64,000 nt of DNA, taken from Eublepharis macularius. Lineage: Eukaryota > Chordata > Lepidosauria > Squamata > Eublepharidae. Below are positions 10,436 through 19,637 of the stretch, piece by piece. The position numbers were made by a program, and so were the translations under genes. Position 1 is the stretch's first letter. Every line of letters begins with the position of its first letter. Below the pieces are notes generated by a model, which saw only the letters and a program-made list of their open reading frames with translations, had not been told where the DNA came from and ran no database searches. Location: NCBI RefSeq assembly GCF_028583425.1, contig NC_072795.1, positions 72,740,001 to 72,804,000 on the forward strand. Reading direction: 5' to 3'.

Positions 10436-12740
10436 CATCAAAAGAATAATTGTAAAGTCCAAGAACAAATAGAGGATGAGGATCTATGGAATTCCTAGGT
10501 TTCACTAAAAAAGTGGGGGCTTCCCAGAAAAGAAACAAAAGATTATTGCATTCAGGCAGGGGGAAATTTTGCATGGTCAAAAGGGCTGGCAGGGTGGAGG
10601 CTTCACCCATGCCTGATGCAGGCTGGTAGGAAACATTCAGTAATGAAGCCCACCTGGCTCCTTGGTAGTAATTAGATTTTGCACTCAGAAGAACATACAC
10701 TTGCTGATGAAATTTCTTTGATAGATGAAGGTGGGTGCCTGGCTTTGCAAGCCTCCATGGTGTTGGGTAGGCATGCAGCCGTTCCATCAGTGAATCAATC
10801 TCCTGCCCAAGATGTTGGCCATTCATTAGCATAGCCTGACTAAGGAGAGTCTTGACCTAACCTTCCTCAAAAGAAGGCATCATTAGCTCCTGAGATGGCT
10901 GCCAAGGACAATTTAGCCAAGGGCAGACAACACCTATTTAGGAAGGGGGTCCTTGATAACACTCATGAAAGGTTTTTGTTTTGTGTTTTTTTTTTAAGAA
11001 TAAGAGAATGTCTCACTCCTGAGACTACAGTTTAGATGGGGGAGGTGATGCCTCTGCAAATATATGGAGGGTTTTTTTAAGGTTTTTAAAAGTTACTGTT
11101 ATTCCTACACAGTATTACCCACACTCCTGAATATTTTTTTAAAAAATTATCACATCAACAATCTGACTAGTACAGAAAAAAACTTTGTGTGGAAGCAGCT
11201 GAAGGGTGCATTACTGAAGTGTAATGTTGTTTCATTTATTGGCTTTCCCTTGCATTTCATTATTCTAACTTTGTATCCTGTTAGAGGAATAACAATTATC
11301 TCTTTTAAGATTTACTCTCTCTTGTTTTTGCTCCCTAATCGGAGTGCTGTGCTAAATTGGAACTCTGGTATACACCAGACTGTTCAACCTCAAAATATTA
11401 CCTTTGTGCCATGTCCAACCGTGCACATGTGAGGATTGTTTGCACATTACAAACTGGACATGTGCATTAAATTTGGTAACAGCAGCACCACCCTCAAATC
11501 TCTAGATATTTCCTAAGCCAGTGTTACTCTGGGGATCTGCATCCTTATTTGGGGGTGGGAGGCTAAATTCAGTATCCAAAGCTCTTTCTCCTAATTTAAT
11601 CCTCTCTTCCTCACTAGGAAGAGATTTTCATTTTAAATTTCATCACAATATTGTTTGGGTTGTGTAATTTAATTTTTTAAAAAACAGGTCTTTTGAGAGC
11701 CCAGAGGCATTTTCTAATCTCAGCATCAACTGCTAAGCAAATACTCCCAATTTTAATAAAACTGACTGATTGTGGTGCTTTTTTTCTATATTCCTCCTTT
11801 TTTATATACATGAGGAAAAATGGCAAAAATATTCGTGCTAGTCTAAGCAGAAATAGATCCATAAGGCTGGCCAGTGGAACAGGAAAGAGTTGTTCTGTTT
11901 CTCTTCTAAGTTGTGGATTAACTTTCCATTCAGATCCCAACACAGCAGTTGTTGAAGAGAAATCCTCCTCCTCCTCCTCTTCCCACTTAAACAGATTTGG
12001 GGCATAATCCACATGCCATAATATTTTACAGGCTGCCACTGAGAAAATAATGAATGATTGTTCTTCTAGCAAAGATGTCCTGTTGATTTTCAGTAGGTCA
12101 ACAGTTCAAATACCTATCAAGATGCAGGGTTTAGATGTTGCACCGCTTCTGATCCATGCCTACCCCCAGACTCTGTGTTAAGGCTTGTCTGATAGAGAAG
12201 TACCAAGTGCTAATAAAATGTGGGTCCCAGGAAAACTGGATAATACTCAAAAGACCATAGGAAAGATTTGTTCCAGCAGCAACAGGACAGATGTTTATTG
12301 GCTACGTTTGACATTTATGCTAAGACTGGAGGACAATTCACACCACAGGCAAATGTATCATGGGGAACACATTTTGATATTTGCAGATGATACTGAAAGT
12401 CTTGGCTGCAATATATAACAAGAATCTACATCCCCAGTACTCTCTTTTAAAAGGATTTTTTCCCTTTTTATCGATAAATGCACAAAATATACAAAAAGAC
12501 AGAACAGTGATAAGAATATACATCACAAAATTATCAGATATTAGAAACACCTACAGTACGATGCTTACATATGGAATAATTTATCTACATGTAAGCAAAA
12601 GGTAAGAAGAAAATAAAATCATTATCAAATAAGATAAAAGAGGTCATAGGACTTTACATCATTTTGATGTTAGGTAGGCACATCTAGACAACACAACTGT
12701 CTAGAAATCATTTAATGGTTCTGCATTGCATTCTTAGAAT
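10436..12740. other. No recognised gene
   Basis: Mostly AT-rich DNA. Open frames such as 11064-11432 (plus) and 11677-12072 (minus) lack domains, and the second is built partly on a CTC microsatellite near 11967. I see no firm repeat boundary. Confidence 0.4.
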
Positions 12741-12913
12741 TTTGGCACTCCCGGCTGCAGCAACGCTGCTTAGCCGGGGGCCATGTTTTGCAGGCTTGCC
12801 CGGGAAAGAGACAGACTCCCTTCCCGGGCATACGGGTACTGGGCCGGGGGCGGAGCCTGAGCCTTAGAAGGCGGCTCCGCTTTCCCGGCCTCCCAGTTGC
12901 TGGTTTCGCTCGG
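12741..12913 (+). repeat. Ngaro split direct repeat A1
   Basis: Begins TTTGGCACTCCCGG and ends TTTCGCTCGG. Matches A2 (18856-19028) over 173 bp with one difference seen (GGTACTGGG against GGTACTTGG). It marks the left end of the element. Confidence 0.9.
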
Positions 12914-13842
12914 AGAGGGAAGGAACCTTCCAGCTCTCCGAGCGTTTGTGGAGGGGGCCTACCTGCTCCAGCGTTGCCAGAGCAGGCCCTGAGGAGCGGC
13001 GAGGGAGACTGCGGCGGCTGCGGGCGCGGCGGAGCGGCGTTTCGGCGGCGGGTGGACGCGACGAGTTGGGAGGCGTCCGGAGGCCTTTGGCTGCGCCTGC
13101 CTGCGGCGGCGCGGCGGCGCGGCGGCGCGGCTCGGCTGCAGAGCCCGCCGCAGCTGCTTTATATTTCTGCCCCCACTTGCCGCCGGGCGGCTGCGTGTGG
13201 CAGCGGGTTCTGCCTCCCCGGTGGCTGTAGGCTTCCGGAGCTTTTGCCCGCGCCCGAGTTCGGCGCGGCTGGGCTTGGCTGGCTTCTCTCCAGCATGCCC
13301 TGTGCTTCCCCTTTCCCTTGGCCTTTTTTCTGCCTGCTTTAGCAGCTTTACTGCCGGCCCCATCATTTCCACAGCCCTTGGTGGCCTTCGGGAAGTGCGG
13401 CTGCGTTTGGGGATTTCCCCCAGTTTTGCCCCGTCCTTGTAGTTGGGCAATTTTGGGGGGACTTTTCATTCCTCCCCTGCAGTCCTCAAGGGGGGGGGGT
13501 TCCTCTTGGTTTGCTCCTTTCCCATATAAAGGGGTGGGGAGTATACTTGGGTGGGGGTGCTTTGGTGGCTGTTTGAGGGTCACCTGGGCTATTGCTCTTG
13601 TACCCCCCCCCGGGTTGTAGGGCTGTGGGTGTGGGGTGCGATTGCCTGGTCAGTGGCAAGTGCATTGCTCCTTTTTGCTGCTGGGCATTACCCAGGGCAA
13701 GGGGTGTTTGGCGGCCATTTTGTGGCTGGGCTTAGTGGCGGCCATTTTGTCAGCCAGTGCCTGTTTCTTCCTTCGCCCCCCCTCTCCCCTTCTTTTCAGG
13801 AGGATAGTTTGCCCTCAGTATCCAAACTTTATTGGGTTTAGG
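12914..13842 (+). promoter_or_regulatory. Ngaro 5' untranslated region with CpG island
   Basis: The leader between A1 and the gag ATG is extremely CpG-rich from about 12960 to 13300, including a GCGGCGGC run near 13105-13130. A TTATATTT motif lies near 13159. In this position the stretch probably holds the element's promoter, but that is inference. Reading frames on both strands here (12864-13583 minus in particular) are stop-poor because of composition and are not treated as genes. Confidence 0.5.
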
Positions 13843-15318
13843 ATGCCTCCTAAAAAAGGGAGTGGCCCTTCTAAGGGCAAACAGCCTGCAAAAAAGGTAG
13901 CTGCTCAGTCCTCCTCCGATGAGGATGACGGTGAATCTGGGATGCAAGAGATACTCAGCCGTCTGGTGGCTTTGGAGCAGGCTCGGGGGGGAACTCAGCA
14001 AGGAACCACAGTGGGTAGGGTTCGTCGGCCTACTAAAAAAGTTGCTCCTTCTGTTTTGCAGAAGGACATCCTGAAGCGTATTTCGGCGTTGGAGGCAGCT
14101 TCGGGATGTGAGCGTGGTGAATCCAGCGGCAGTCAGGGTCCGGCTCAAGGGGTGGAAGAAGAGCCTGCGCCTGAGGCTGAACAGGAGGCGGCGGCGGATG
14201 GTGGCCAAGTGGCCATAGCGGTGGAGCCAGTGCTGCAGGAGGGTAAGTTGGCTGTGCCTCAGCAGCCATGCACCTGGCCGTGGGGGCCCTGGGGTCAGCC
14301 TGCTGCCTCCGGGCCTCCCGGGTACACTGCTCCCACCACGCAACACACCTCTTCTGCTTGGAATCCGGCCCTCCCTGGGACTTCGACGCAGGCAGCTCCG
14401 GTTTGGCCCCCTGTTGCCCCTCCTGGCTGGCAGGGAGGTGCTAGTGCTACTCTTGGCCCGGCTCAGCTCCAGGTCCAGTCCACGCCCTCTGGCCTGCCGC
14501 CGGTTAGTTGGCCTTTCGGCTACGGGGGACAAGGGGGTTGCCCTGCCTATGGGCCCTCTCCTTACGGTTTGGTGCCTTACAGGGCCCTGCCATTTGGTGA
14601 TACTGCCTTGCCGCTTGGTGACCATTTAACTCAGGCCACCCGGGATAAAATCATCCGTGGGGAGTATGTAGATGTCTTTGCCCTTCTCTTCAGGGAGCTG
14701 GAGAAGAAGGACAAAGATGATCTGGATGAGAAAGATAAGGAAAAAATCAGGCGGCGTAAAGTGGACCGTAATTGGTCAAATTGGTTGCCCGGGTTCCTGA
14801 TTTATGCGGGCGTATTGTCACGTGCGCAGCCTTGGCGCGCCGTTGCGCTTTTTCAATACCTGGATATAATCTATAAAGGTTATACGGTTTTTGTTGGTTC
14901 AGCCTGGCTCCAATATGATGAGGAGTTCAGGATGCGCGCGGCCATGAACCCGAACCTGCCATGGGATCAGATTCACCAACAGCTATGGCTGCAGGTTATG
15001 ACCCCAGCCAAACCGAATGTGGGGGATAGGTCAGATAGTGGCCACTTGATTTTCCGCCCCCACAACGCACCTGGACCCCGCGCCTCTGCGGGGCAGCCGG
15101 TTCAACCCCGGCTGCTCTGTTGGGATTTCACTTCTAAGGGGCACTGCAGTCGTAAGGCCTGCAAGTATCGTCACGAATGCCCCGCCTGTGCAGGGTCTCA
15201 CTCTTATGCAGCCTGTCCTAAGGCCAAGCCTGGCGGCGGAGGCAAACGGTTTGGGGGTGGGGGCGGTCAGCAGGGGCCTGGAAAAGGGTCCCTCCCCAAT
15301 AAATCTGAGGGTAATTGA
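13843..15318 (+). CDS. Ngaro Gag-like protein
   Basis: About 491 residues from the ATG at 13843. The frame is open further upstream (to 13636), but this ATG gives the basic start MPPKKGSG and lies after the CpG-rich leader, so I chose it. Residues about 285-310 are a charged segment rich in K, D and E. Next comes a conserved region with NWLPGFLIYAGVL and YDEEFR (about 305-375) typical of DIRS-order Gag. The C-terminus has a CCCH finger (C-x8-C-x4-C-x3-H, about 425-445) followed by a zinc knuckle (C-x2-C-x3-H-x4-C, about 447-460) and a Gly-rich tail. Gag would bind and package the element RNA. The stop lies inside the start of the RT frame, with an overlap of about 110 bases in a different frame. 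Confidence 0.8.
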   Translation: MPPKKGSGPSKGKQPAKKVAAQSSSDEDDGESGMQEILSRLVALEQARGGTQQGTTVGRVRRPTKKVAPSVLQKDILKRISALEAASGCERGESSGSQGPAQGVEEEPAPEAEQEAAADGGQVAIAVEPVLQEGKLAVPQQPCTWPWGPWGQPAASGPPGYTAPTTQHTSSAWNPALPGTSTQAAPVWPPVAPPGWQGGASATLGPAQLQVQSTPSGLPPVSWPFGYGGQGGCPAYGPSPYGLVPYRALPFGDTALPLGDHLTQATRDKIIRGEYVDVFALLFRELEKKDKDDLDEKDKEKIRRRKVDRNWSNWLPGFLIYAGVLSRAQPWRAVALFQYLDIIYKGYTVFVGSAWLQYDEEFRMRAAMNPNLPWDQIHQQLWLQVMTPAKPNVGDRSDSGHLIFRPHNAPGPRASAGQPVQPRLLCWDFTSKGHCSRKACKYRHECPACAGSHSYAACPKAKPGGGGKRFGGGGGQQGPGKGSLPNKSEGN

Positions 15319-16903
15319 GGGCTTGTTGGCCCTTTACCCCCGGCGAGGTGATGCCGAGTATTTGGTCTCTGGGTTTAAGTTTGGGTTCCGTATTCCATTT
15401 CAGGGCGAGCGCAAACCTTTCATGGCAGCCAACCTTCGGTCTGTGGCTGGTATGGAAGAGGTAGTGCATGCCAAGATCGCTAAGGAGTGTGCAGAGGGTC
15501 GCGTTCTTGGCCCATTTGATGCCCCTCCTGTTCCTTGTTTGCGGGTTTCCCCGCTTGGTGTGGTGCCTAAAAAGGCGGCCGGGGAGTTCCGCCTTATTCA
15601 CCACCTGTCATTTCCCAGAGGCAGTTCTGTGAATGATGCCATTCCTGAGGAACTGTGTACGGTGCGTTACACGTCCTTTGACCAGGCGGTCAAGGTCGTG
15701 CGCCGTTGTGGTGTGGGTGCCGAGATGTCAAAGTGTGACATTAAGTCAGCTTTTCGTCTTCTCCCGGTTCACCCGGGTGACTTCGAGCTTCTCGGCTTTT
15801 CTTTCGAGGGCAAGTTCTATATGGATCGTGCCCTTCCCATGGGGTGCTCCATTTCTTGTGCGGCCTTCGAGCGCTTCAGTTCCTTTTTGGAATGGGAGTT
15901 GCGTCGCCGCACGGCCTGCCAGGACACCTGTCATTATTTGGATGATTTTTTGTTCGTTGGGCCTGTGGGCACGGAGCAGTGCGCCAGGTTGTTGGCCACC
16001 TTTGTTTCTCTGGCTAAGGAGCTGGGTGTTCCTTTGGCTCATGAGAAGACCGAGGGCCCGACCACGGTCTTGACTTTTTTGGGAATTGAGTTGGACACCG
16101 TGCAGCAGTCCTTGAGACTCCCTGCTGACAAGGTTGAGGACTTGCGAGGGCGGTTAGAGGACTTTAAGGGGCGGAATAAGGTTTCCCTCCTTGAATTGCA
16201 GCAGCTGGCAGGGCATTTGAATTTCGCGTGCAAGGCGATCGCCCCAGGTAGGGCCTTTCTGCGGCGATTGTGTGACGCCATGGGGTCCCTGCGGTTGCCC
16301 CATCATCGTGTGCGTCTCAGTAGGGGCATGCGCGAGGACCTGCAGGTCTGGAGGGAATTCTTGAGCTCCTTTAATGGGGTCACGTTCTGGAGGGAGGATT
16401 TGTTGCTTGAAGCTGAGCTGCAGGTTACTTCCGATGCGTCAGGTGCCCTGGGTTTTGGAGTGTATTTTAGAGGGCACTGGTGTGCGGCCCGTTGGCCGCC
16501 TGACTGGGCAGAGCAGGGTTTGTCCAGAGACTTAACGTTTCTGGAATTTTTTCCCTTGCTGGTCGCTGTTTGGCTGTGGAGCGAGGAGTTGGCGAACCAC
16601 ACGGTACATTTCTGGTGCGATAACCAGGCGGTGGTTCATGTGGTTAACTCCTTGACTTCAAAGTCGCCTAGAGTTATGCGGTTAGTGAGGGCCTTTACCC
16701 TCAAGTGTCTTCAGCTGAATATATTGTTTAGGGCCCGGCATGTTCCAGGGATTAGTAATGGTGTGGCGGACGCTTTGTCTCGCCAACAGATGGATCGGTT
16801 TCGGCTCCTTGCCCCGCAGGCCGATCGTTTACCGGCGCGGATGCCCTGCGAGCTGTGGCGGCTTGGAAGGTGGAAGCGAACCAGGCGATCCAATCAGCGT
16901 TAG
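15206..16903 (+). CDS. Ngaro reverse transcriptase / RNase H
   Basis: The longest ATG-started form has about 565 residues. The first in-frame ATG is at 15206, inside the gag frame; another at 15422 lies just before the conserved region. Translation may instead come from a frameshift. The RT domain includes the CLRVSPLGVVPKK and FRLIHHLSFP blocks, KCDIKSAFRLL with the first catalytic Asp, ALPMGCSISC, and the YLDD catalytic box near residue 244, followed by TFLGIEL. RNase H follows with TSDAS (about 408), LEFFPLL, WCDNQAV and VADALSR, supplying its D-E-D-D set. All catalytic residues look intact. The protein copies the element RNA into DNA. Its end overlaps the recombinase frame by 49 bases. 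Confidence 0.88.
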   Translation: MQPVLRPSLAAEANGLGVGAVSRGLEKGPSPINLRVIEGLLALYPRRGDAEYLVSGFKFGFRIPFQGERKPFMAANLRSVAGMEEVVHAKIAKECAEGRVLGPFDAPPVPCLRVSPLGVVPKKAAGEFRLIHHLSFPRGSSVNDAIPEELCTVRYTSFDQAVKVVRRCGVGAEMSKCDIKSAFRLLPVHPGDFELLGFSFEGKFYMDRALPMGCSISCAAFERFSSFLEWELRRRTACQDTCHYLDDFLFVGPVGTEQCARLLATFVSLAKELGVPLAHEKTEGPTTVLTFLGIELDTVQQSLRLPADKVEDLRGRLEDFKGRNKVSLLELQQLAGHLNFACKAIAPGRAFLRRLCDAMGSLRLPHHRVRLSRGMREDLQVWREFLSSFNGVTFWREDLLLEAELQVTSDASGALGFGVYFRGHWCAARWPPDWAEQGLSRDLTFLEFFPLLVAVWLWSEELANHTVHFWCDNQAVVHVVNSLTSKSPRVMRLVRAFTLKCLQLNILFRARHVPGISNGVADALSRQQMDRFRLLAPQADRLPARMPCELWRLGRWKRTRRSNQR

Positions 16904-17772
16904 CCCCTAGTACCCGGAGGGCATATGACCGTGCGGTAGGGCAGTTTGTGGAGTTTAGGAGGGCTGTGGGTCTCCCGGACGTTTGGCCCATTTCGACGGA
17001 GCACCTTATGCATTTTTGTGTGGTGCAGCATAGACGTGGTCTTTCAGTTAAGTCTATTAGGGGCCATTTGGCTGCGCTGGCTTTTGTCAGCAAGGCTCGC
17101 GGCCTTGCTGATGCCACTGGCGACTTTAGGGTAAGGAAGATGCTTGAGGGCTGGTCTAGGGAGGCTGGTGCTCCTAAGGATCAGCAGCAGCCGATTTCCC
17201 CTACTGTCTTGAAGGGTTTGGGAGCCACTTGGCCTGACATTTGTTCCTCCCCCTATGAGCAGAGGTTATTTCATGCAGCGTCTTTAGTGGCCTTTTTTGG
17301 TGCGTTGCGTGTTAGTGAGTTGGTGGTGCAGGCTCGTACGGATACATCCGATAGGGCCCTGCTGGCTAAGGACGTCAAGTTTGTGGGGGACAAGGTGTCC
17401 GTTACGATCCGTCGATCTAAGACGGACCAGAGGCAGCATGGCACCACTTTGGTTTTGGGCCCCTGTTCAGAGCGGGAGCTCTGTCCGGTTCGTGCCCTTA
17501 GGGACTATATTGAGCTGCGAGGTGACGACCAAGGGGCATTGTTTCGGCACAGTGACGGGGCTCCTCTGACCCGTTATCAGTTTTGGGCGGTTACGGAGAA
17601 GGCCCTTGGTAGGCTGGGGCTATCAGGGGTCAAATTCGGCACCCATTCCTTTCGGATTGGGGCAGCCTCAACTGCTGCGGCCATGGGTTATACTCAACGA
17701 GCGATACAACGGGTGGGCAGGTGGAGGTCGGGTGCGTTTCGATCTTACATACGCCCTTTGTCCCATTGTTGA
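16855..17772 (+). CDS. Ngaro tyrosine recombinase
   Basis: About 305 residues if begun at the GTG at 16855. No good ATG exists near the start, so expression probably depends on frameshifting, reinitiation or splicing. The N-terminal half is an alpha-helical core-binding-like region (STRRAYDRAVGQF...). The catalytic half has ALRVSEL with the first Arg (about residue 151), THSFRIGAA with His and the second Arg (about 263-266), GRW, and the nucleophile Tyr in SYIRP (about 297). This is the R-H-R-Y set of tyrosine recombinases, with Trp at the second-His position as often seen. The enzyme would integrate the circular DNA copy at the split repeats. It appears intact, and its presence in place of a DDE integrase defines the DIRS order. 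Confidence 0.87.
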   Translation: MAAWKVEANQAIQSALAPSTRRAYDRAVGQFVEFRRAVGLPDVWPISTEHLMHFCVVQHRRGLSVKSIRGHLAALAFVSKARGLADATGDFRVRKMLEGWSREAGAPKDQQQPISPTVLKGLGATWPDICSSPYEQRLFHAASLVAFFGALRVSELVVQARTDTSDRALLAKDVKFVGDKVSVTIRRSKTDQRQHGTTLVLGPCSERELCPVRALRDYIELRGDDQGALFRHSDGAPLTRYQFWAVTEKALGRLGLSGVKFGTHSFRIGAASTAAAMGYTQRAIQRVGRWRSGAFRSYIRPLSHC

Positions 17773-18401
17773 CAGCCCTTGCTAACTGCTCTTTCTTAGG
17801 TGCGGCGCCTGGCCCTTTGAAACGCAGGATCGTGATTTGTGGACACAGCATGGTGTTCTGGGCCGCTCACCAAGCCAGACGGACTCCGATTGGATCCCAG
17901 CTGGGGCTCAGTGCTGTGGCCACGGTCGAGTGGCTGGGACGGCGTGGCCTTCGGTGGCCTGCCTTGTTGCCACTCCTTTTTAGGGGGCGGAAGGGTCCGC
18001 CCCCGCATATCTTGGTCTTACACCTGGGCGGTAATGACCTTGGTTTGGTGCAGGGTAAGGCCCTGTCACTGCAGGCAACTGTGGACCTCCGTGAAATAAG
18101 TCGTCGGTGGCCGGGCGTGCTTATTTTCTGGTCCGAAATGTTGCAGCGCCGGGTGTGGCGTGAGGCTTCTGACCCGCGGGCTATTGAAGGTGCTCGGCGT
18201 AAAGCCAACCGGGCCATGAAAAAACCTTTGGGGGAAGGCCTGGGGATCTATTTACCGCACCCTAGGATTAAGGCCGAATTTGCCCATCTCTACCGGGATG
18301 ATGGCGTGCATTTATCGCCGGAGGGCAATGAGATTTTTCTGGACGACCTACGGCAAGGGCTTAGGTTGGCCTTGAGCCACCTGTGGGGCGTCAGGGCCTA
18401 A
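17721..18401 (+). CDS. SGNH-family hydrolase encoded by the Ngaro element
   Basis: An open frame of 226 codons; the conserved protein begins about residue 34, near 17820. Block I is VICGHS with the Ser nucleophile (residue 43), block III is HLGGND (about 101-106) and block V is DGVHLSPEGN (about 194-203) with the catalytic Asp and His. This is the arrangement of SGNH/GDSL esterases. Vertebrate Ngaro elements are known to carry such a domain, but its substrate and role are not established. No credible ATG precedes block I, and a CTAAC plus pyrimidine tract plus TTAG lies at 17782-17799. The domain may therefore be reached by splicing from the recombinase frame or by frameshifting. The frame overlaps the recombinase by 52 bases and ends just before repeat B1. 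Confidence 0.82.
   Translation: MEVGCVSILHTPFVPLLTALANCSFLGAAPGPLKRRIVICGHSMVFWAAHQARRTPIGSQLGLSAVATVEWLGRRGLRWPALLPLLFRGRKGPPPHILVLHLGGNDLGLVQGKALSLQATVDLREISRRWPGVLIFWSEMLQRRVWREASDPRAIEGARRKANRAMKKPLGEGLGIYLPHPRIKAEFAHLYRDDGVHLSPEGNEIFLDDLRQGLRLALSHLWGVRA
17782..17800 (+). promoter_or_regulatory. Candidate 3' splice site before the SGNH domain
   Basis: CTAAC, then TGCTCTTTCTTAG, then G, directly before the coding block GAAPGPLKRR. This resembles a branch point, polypyrimidine tract and acceptor, but the branch-to-acceptor distance (about 13 nt) is short. No matching donor was fixed. Inference only. Confidence 0.35.
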
Positions 18402-18422
18402 GCAGAGGCTTGGCCCTGTCGG

Positions 18423-18855
18423 TGGCAGGAGATTCTCGGGGAGTAGGGAGCGGGCCGGTGAGCACCCAGTGGCATTTCCCCCATACGTGGGGGAACAGGG
18501 TCTGCCATCAGTGCGGTATGCTTGTGAGGGCTACCAGTGCACAGGCAGACGCCTGCGGGGATCCCCAGGAACAAGTCCTTCCCTCATGCTGTACGGCTGG
18601 GGCGATTGGAGCTTGATGGGGGAATCCATTAGCCTGGCTGGCCGGGTTGCAGCCATTCTATGAATGGCCTACACTCGGGGCTTTGGGGCTCGCCCAGACA
18701 GGCCAAGGCGGTGGTCAGGTGTGACCCCGTGGCTTGACCTGTACCGTATAGTTGGCCCTTGCCGTAGTTACAGTTATTATATGTTGTAGTTATATTAATA
18801 AACGGCCATTTATCTCCAAGCCTGTGTCTGTCTCTTTTTATGGCTAAGCTTGCAA
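18423..18855 (+). repeat. Ngaro split direct repeat B1
   Basis: A 433-bp repeat beginning TGGCAGGAGATTCTCGGGG and ending AAGCTTGCAA, nearly identical to B2 (19205-19637). It carries ATTAATAAACGGCC near 18795, a polyadenylation-type signal that probably ends the element transcript. It starts 21 bp after the SGNH stop and runs directly into A2. Confidence 0.9.
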
Positions 18856-19028
18856 TTTGGCACTCCCGGCTGCAGCAACGCTGCTTAGCCGGGGGCCATG
18901 TTTTGCAGGCTTGCCCGGGAAAGAGACAGACTCCCTTCCCGGGCATACGGGTACTTGGCCGGGGGCGGAGCCTGAGCCTTAGAAGGCGGCTCCGCTTTCC
19001 CGGCCTCCCAGTTGCTGGTTTCGCTCGG
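18856..19028 (+). repeat. Ngaro split direct repeat A2
   Basis: A 173-bp copy of A1, joined directly to B1 without spacing. The B1-A2 junction corresponds to the joined ends of the presumed circular intermediate. Confidence 0.9.
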
Positions 19029-19204
19029 CCCACCCACCTCACCCTGTTGTAGTGCAGGATTAGCCGGCTGCTGTTACCAGAGCCAGGTAGGAATTTTTTG
19101 CCCCTGTTTCCGTATTGGCTGTTGGTGCGGGGGTTTTTTCGCCTACCTTGCACTGCTGGCAGAGGTGATGGTTTTTGGCCGGGGTGGTGCCGTTTAGGTT
19201 TCCC
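19029..19204 (+). other. Link between A2 and B2
   Basis: A 176-bp sequence that matches neither the DNA following A1 nor the DNA preceding B1. Its presence between A2 and B2 is unexpected, because these are usually adjacent in Ngaro elements. Confidence 0.6.
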
Positions 19205-19637
19205 TGGCAGGAGATTCTCGGGGAATAGGGAGCGGGCCGGTGAGCACCCAGTGGCATTTCCCCCATACGTGGGGGAACAGGGTCTGCCATCAGTGCGGTA
19301 TGCTTGTGACGGCTACCAGTGCACAGGCAGACGCCTGCGGGGATCCCCAGGAACAAGTCCTTCCCTCATGCTGTACGGCTGGGGCGATTGGAGCTTGATG
19401 GGGTGATCCATTAGCCTGGCTGACCGGGTTGCAGCCATTCTATGAATGGCCTACACTCGGGGCTTTGGGGCTCGCCCAGACAGGCCAAGGCGGTGGTCAG
19501 GTGTGACCCCGTGGCTTGACCTGTACCGCATAGTTGGCCCTTGCCGTAGTTACAGTTATTATATGTTGTAGTTATATTAATAAACTGCCATTTATCTCCA
19601 AGCCTGTGTCTGTCTCTTTTTACGGCTAAGCTTGCAA
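19205..19637 (+). repeat. Ngaro split direct repeat B2
   Basis: A 433-bp copy of B1 that marks the right end of the element. It differs from B1 by a few substitutions (GAATAGG for GAGTAGG; TGTGACGG for TGTGAGGG). Contains the same AATAAAC signal near 19580. Confidence 0.9.

Larger units (their letters stand above)
12741..19637 (+). mobile_element. Ngaro-type (DIRS order) tyrosine-recombinase retrotransposon, nearly complete
   Basis: A 6.9-kb element with four frames in order gag, RT/RNase H, tyrosine recombinase and SGNH hydrolase. It is bounded by split direct repeats: A1 (12741-12913), B1 (18423-18855), A2 (18856-19028) and B2 (19205-19637). The A1-ORFs-B1-A2-B2 plan is that of Ngaro elements, which replicate through RNA and insert a DNA circle with a tyrosine recombinase rather than an integrase. 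A1 and A2 are both 173 bp and differ at about one base; B1 and B2 are both 433 bp with few differences. This implies a young insertion. Left and right edges abut the host at AAT-like sequence with no target duplication, as expected for this order. I see no disabling frameshift inside the domains. Confidence 0.88.

Noticed and set aside
12864..13583. 239-codon minus-strand ORF over the Ngaro leader
   Set aside because: Stop-poor because of extreme GC and CpG content; basic low-complexity protein antisense to the element transcript.
13750..14625. 291-codon minus-strand ORF opposite gag
   Set aside because: Shadow of the gag frame; Arg/Ser/Pro-rich with no motif.
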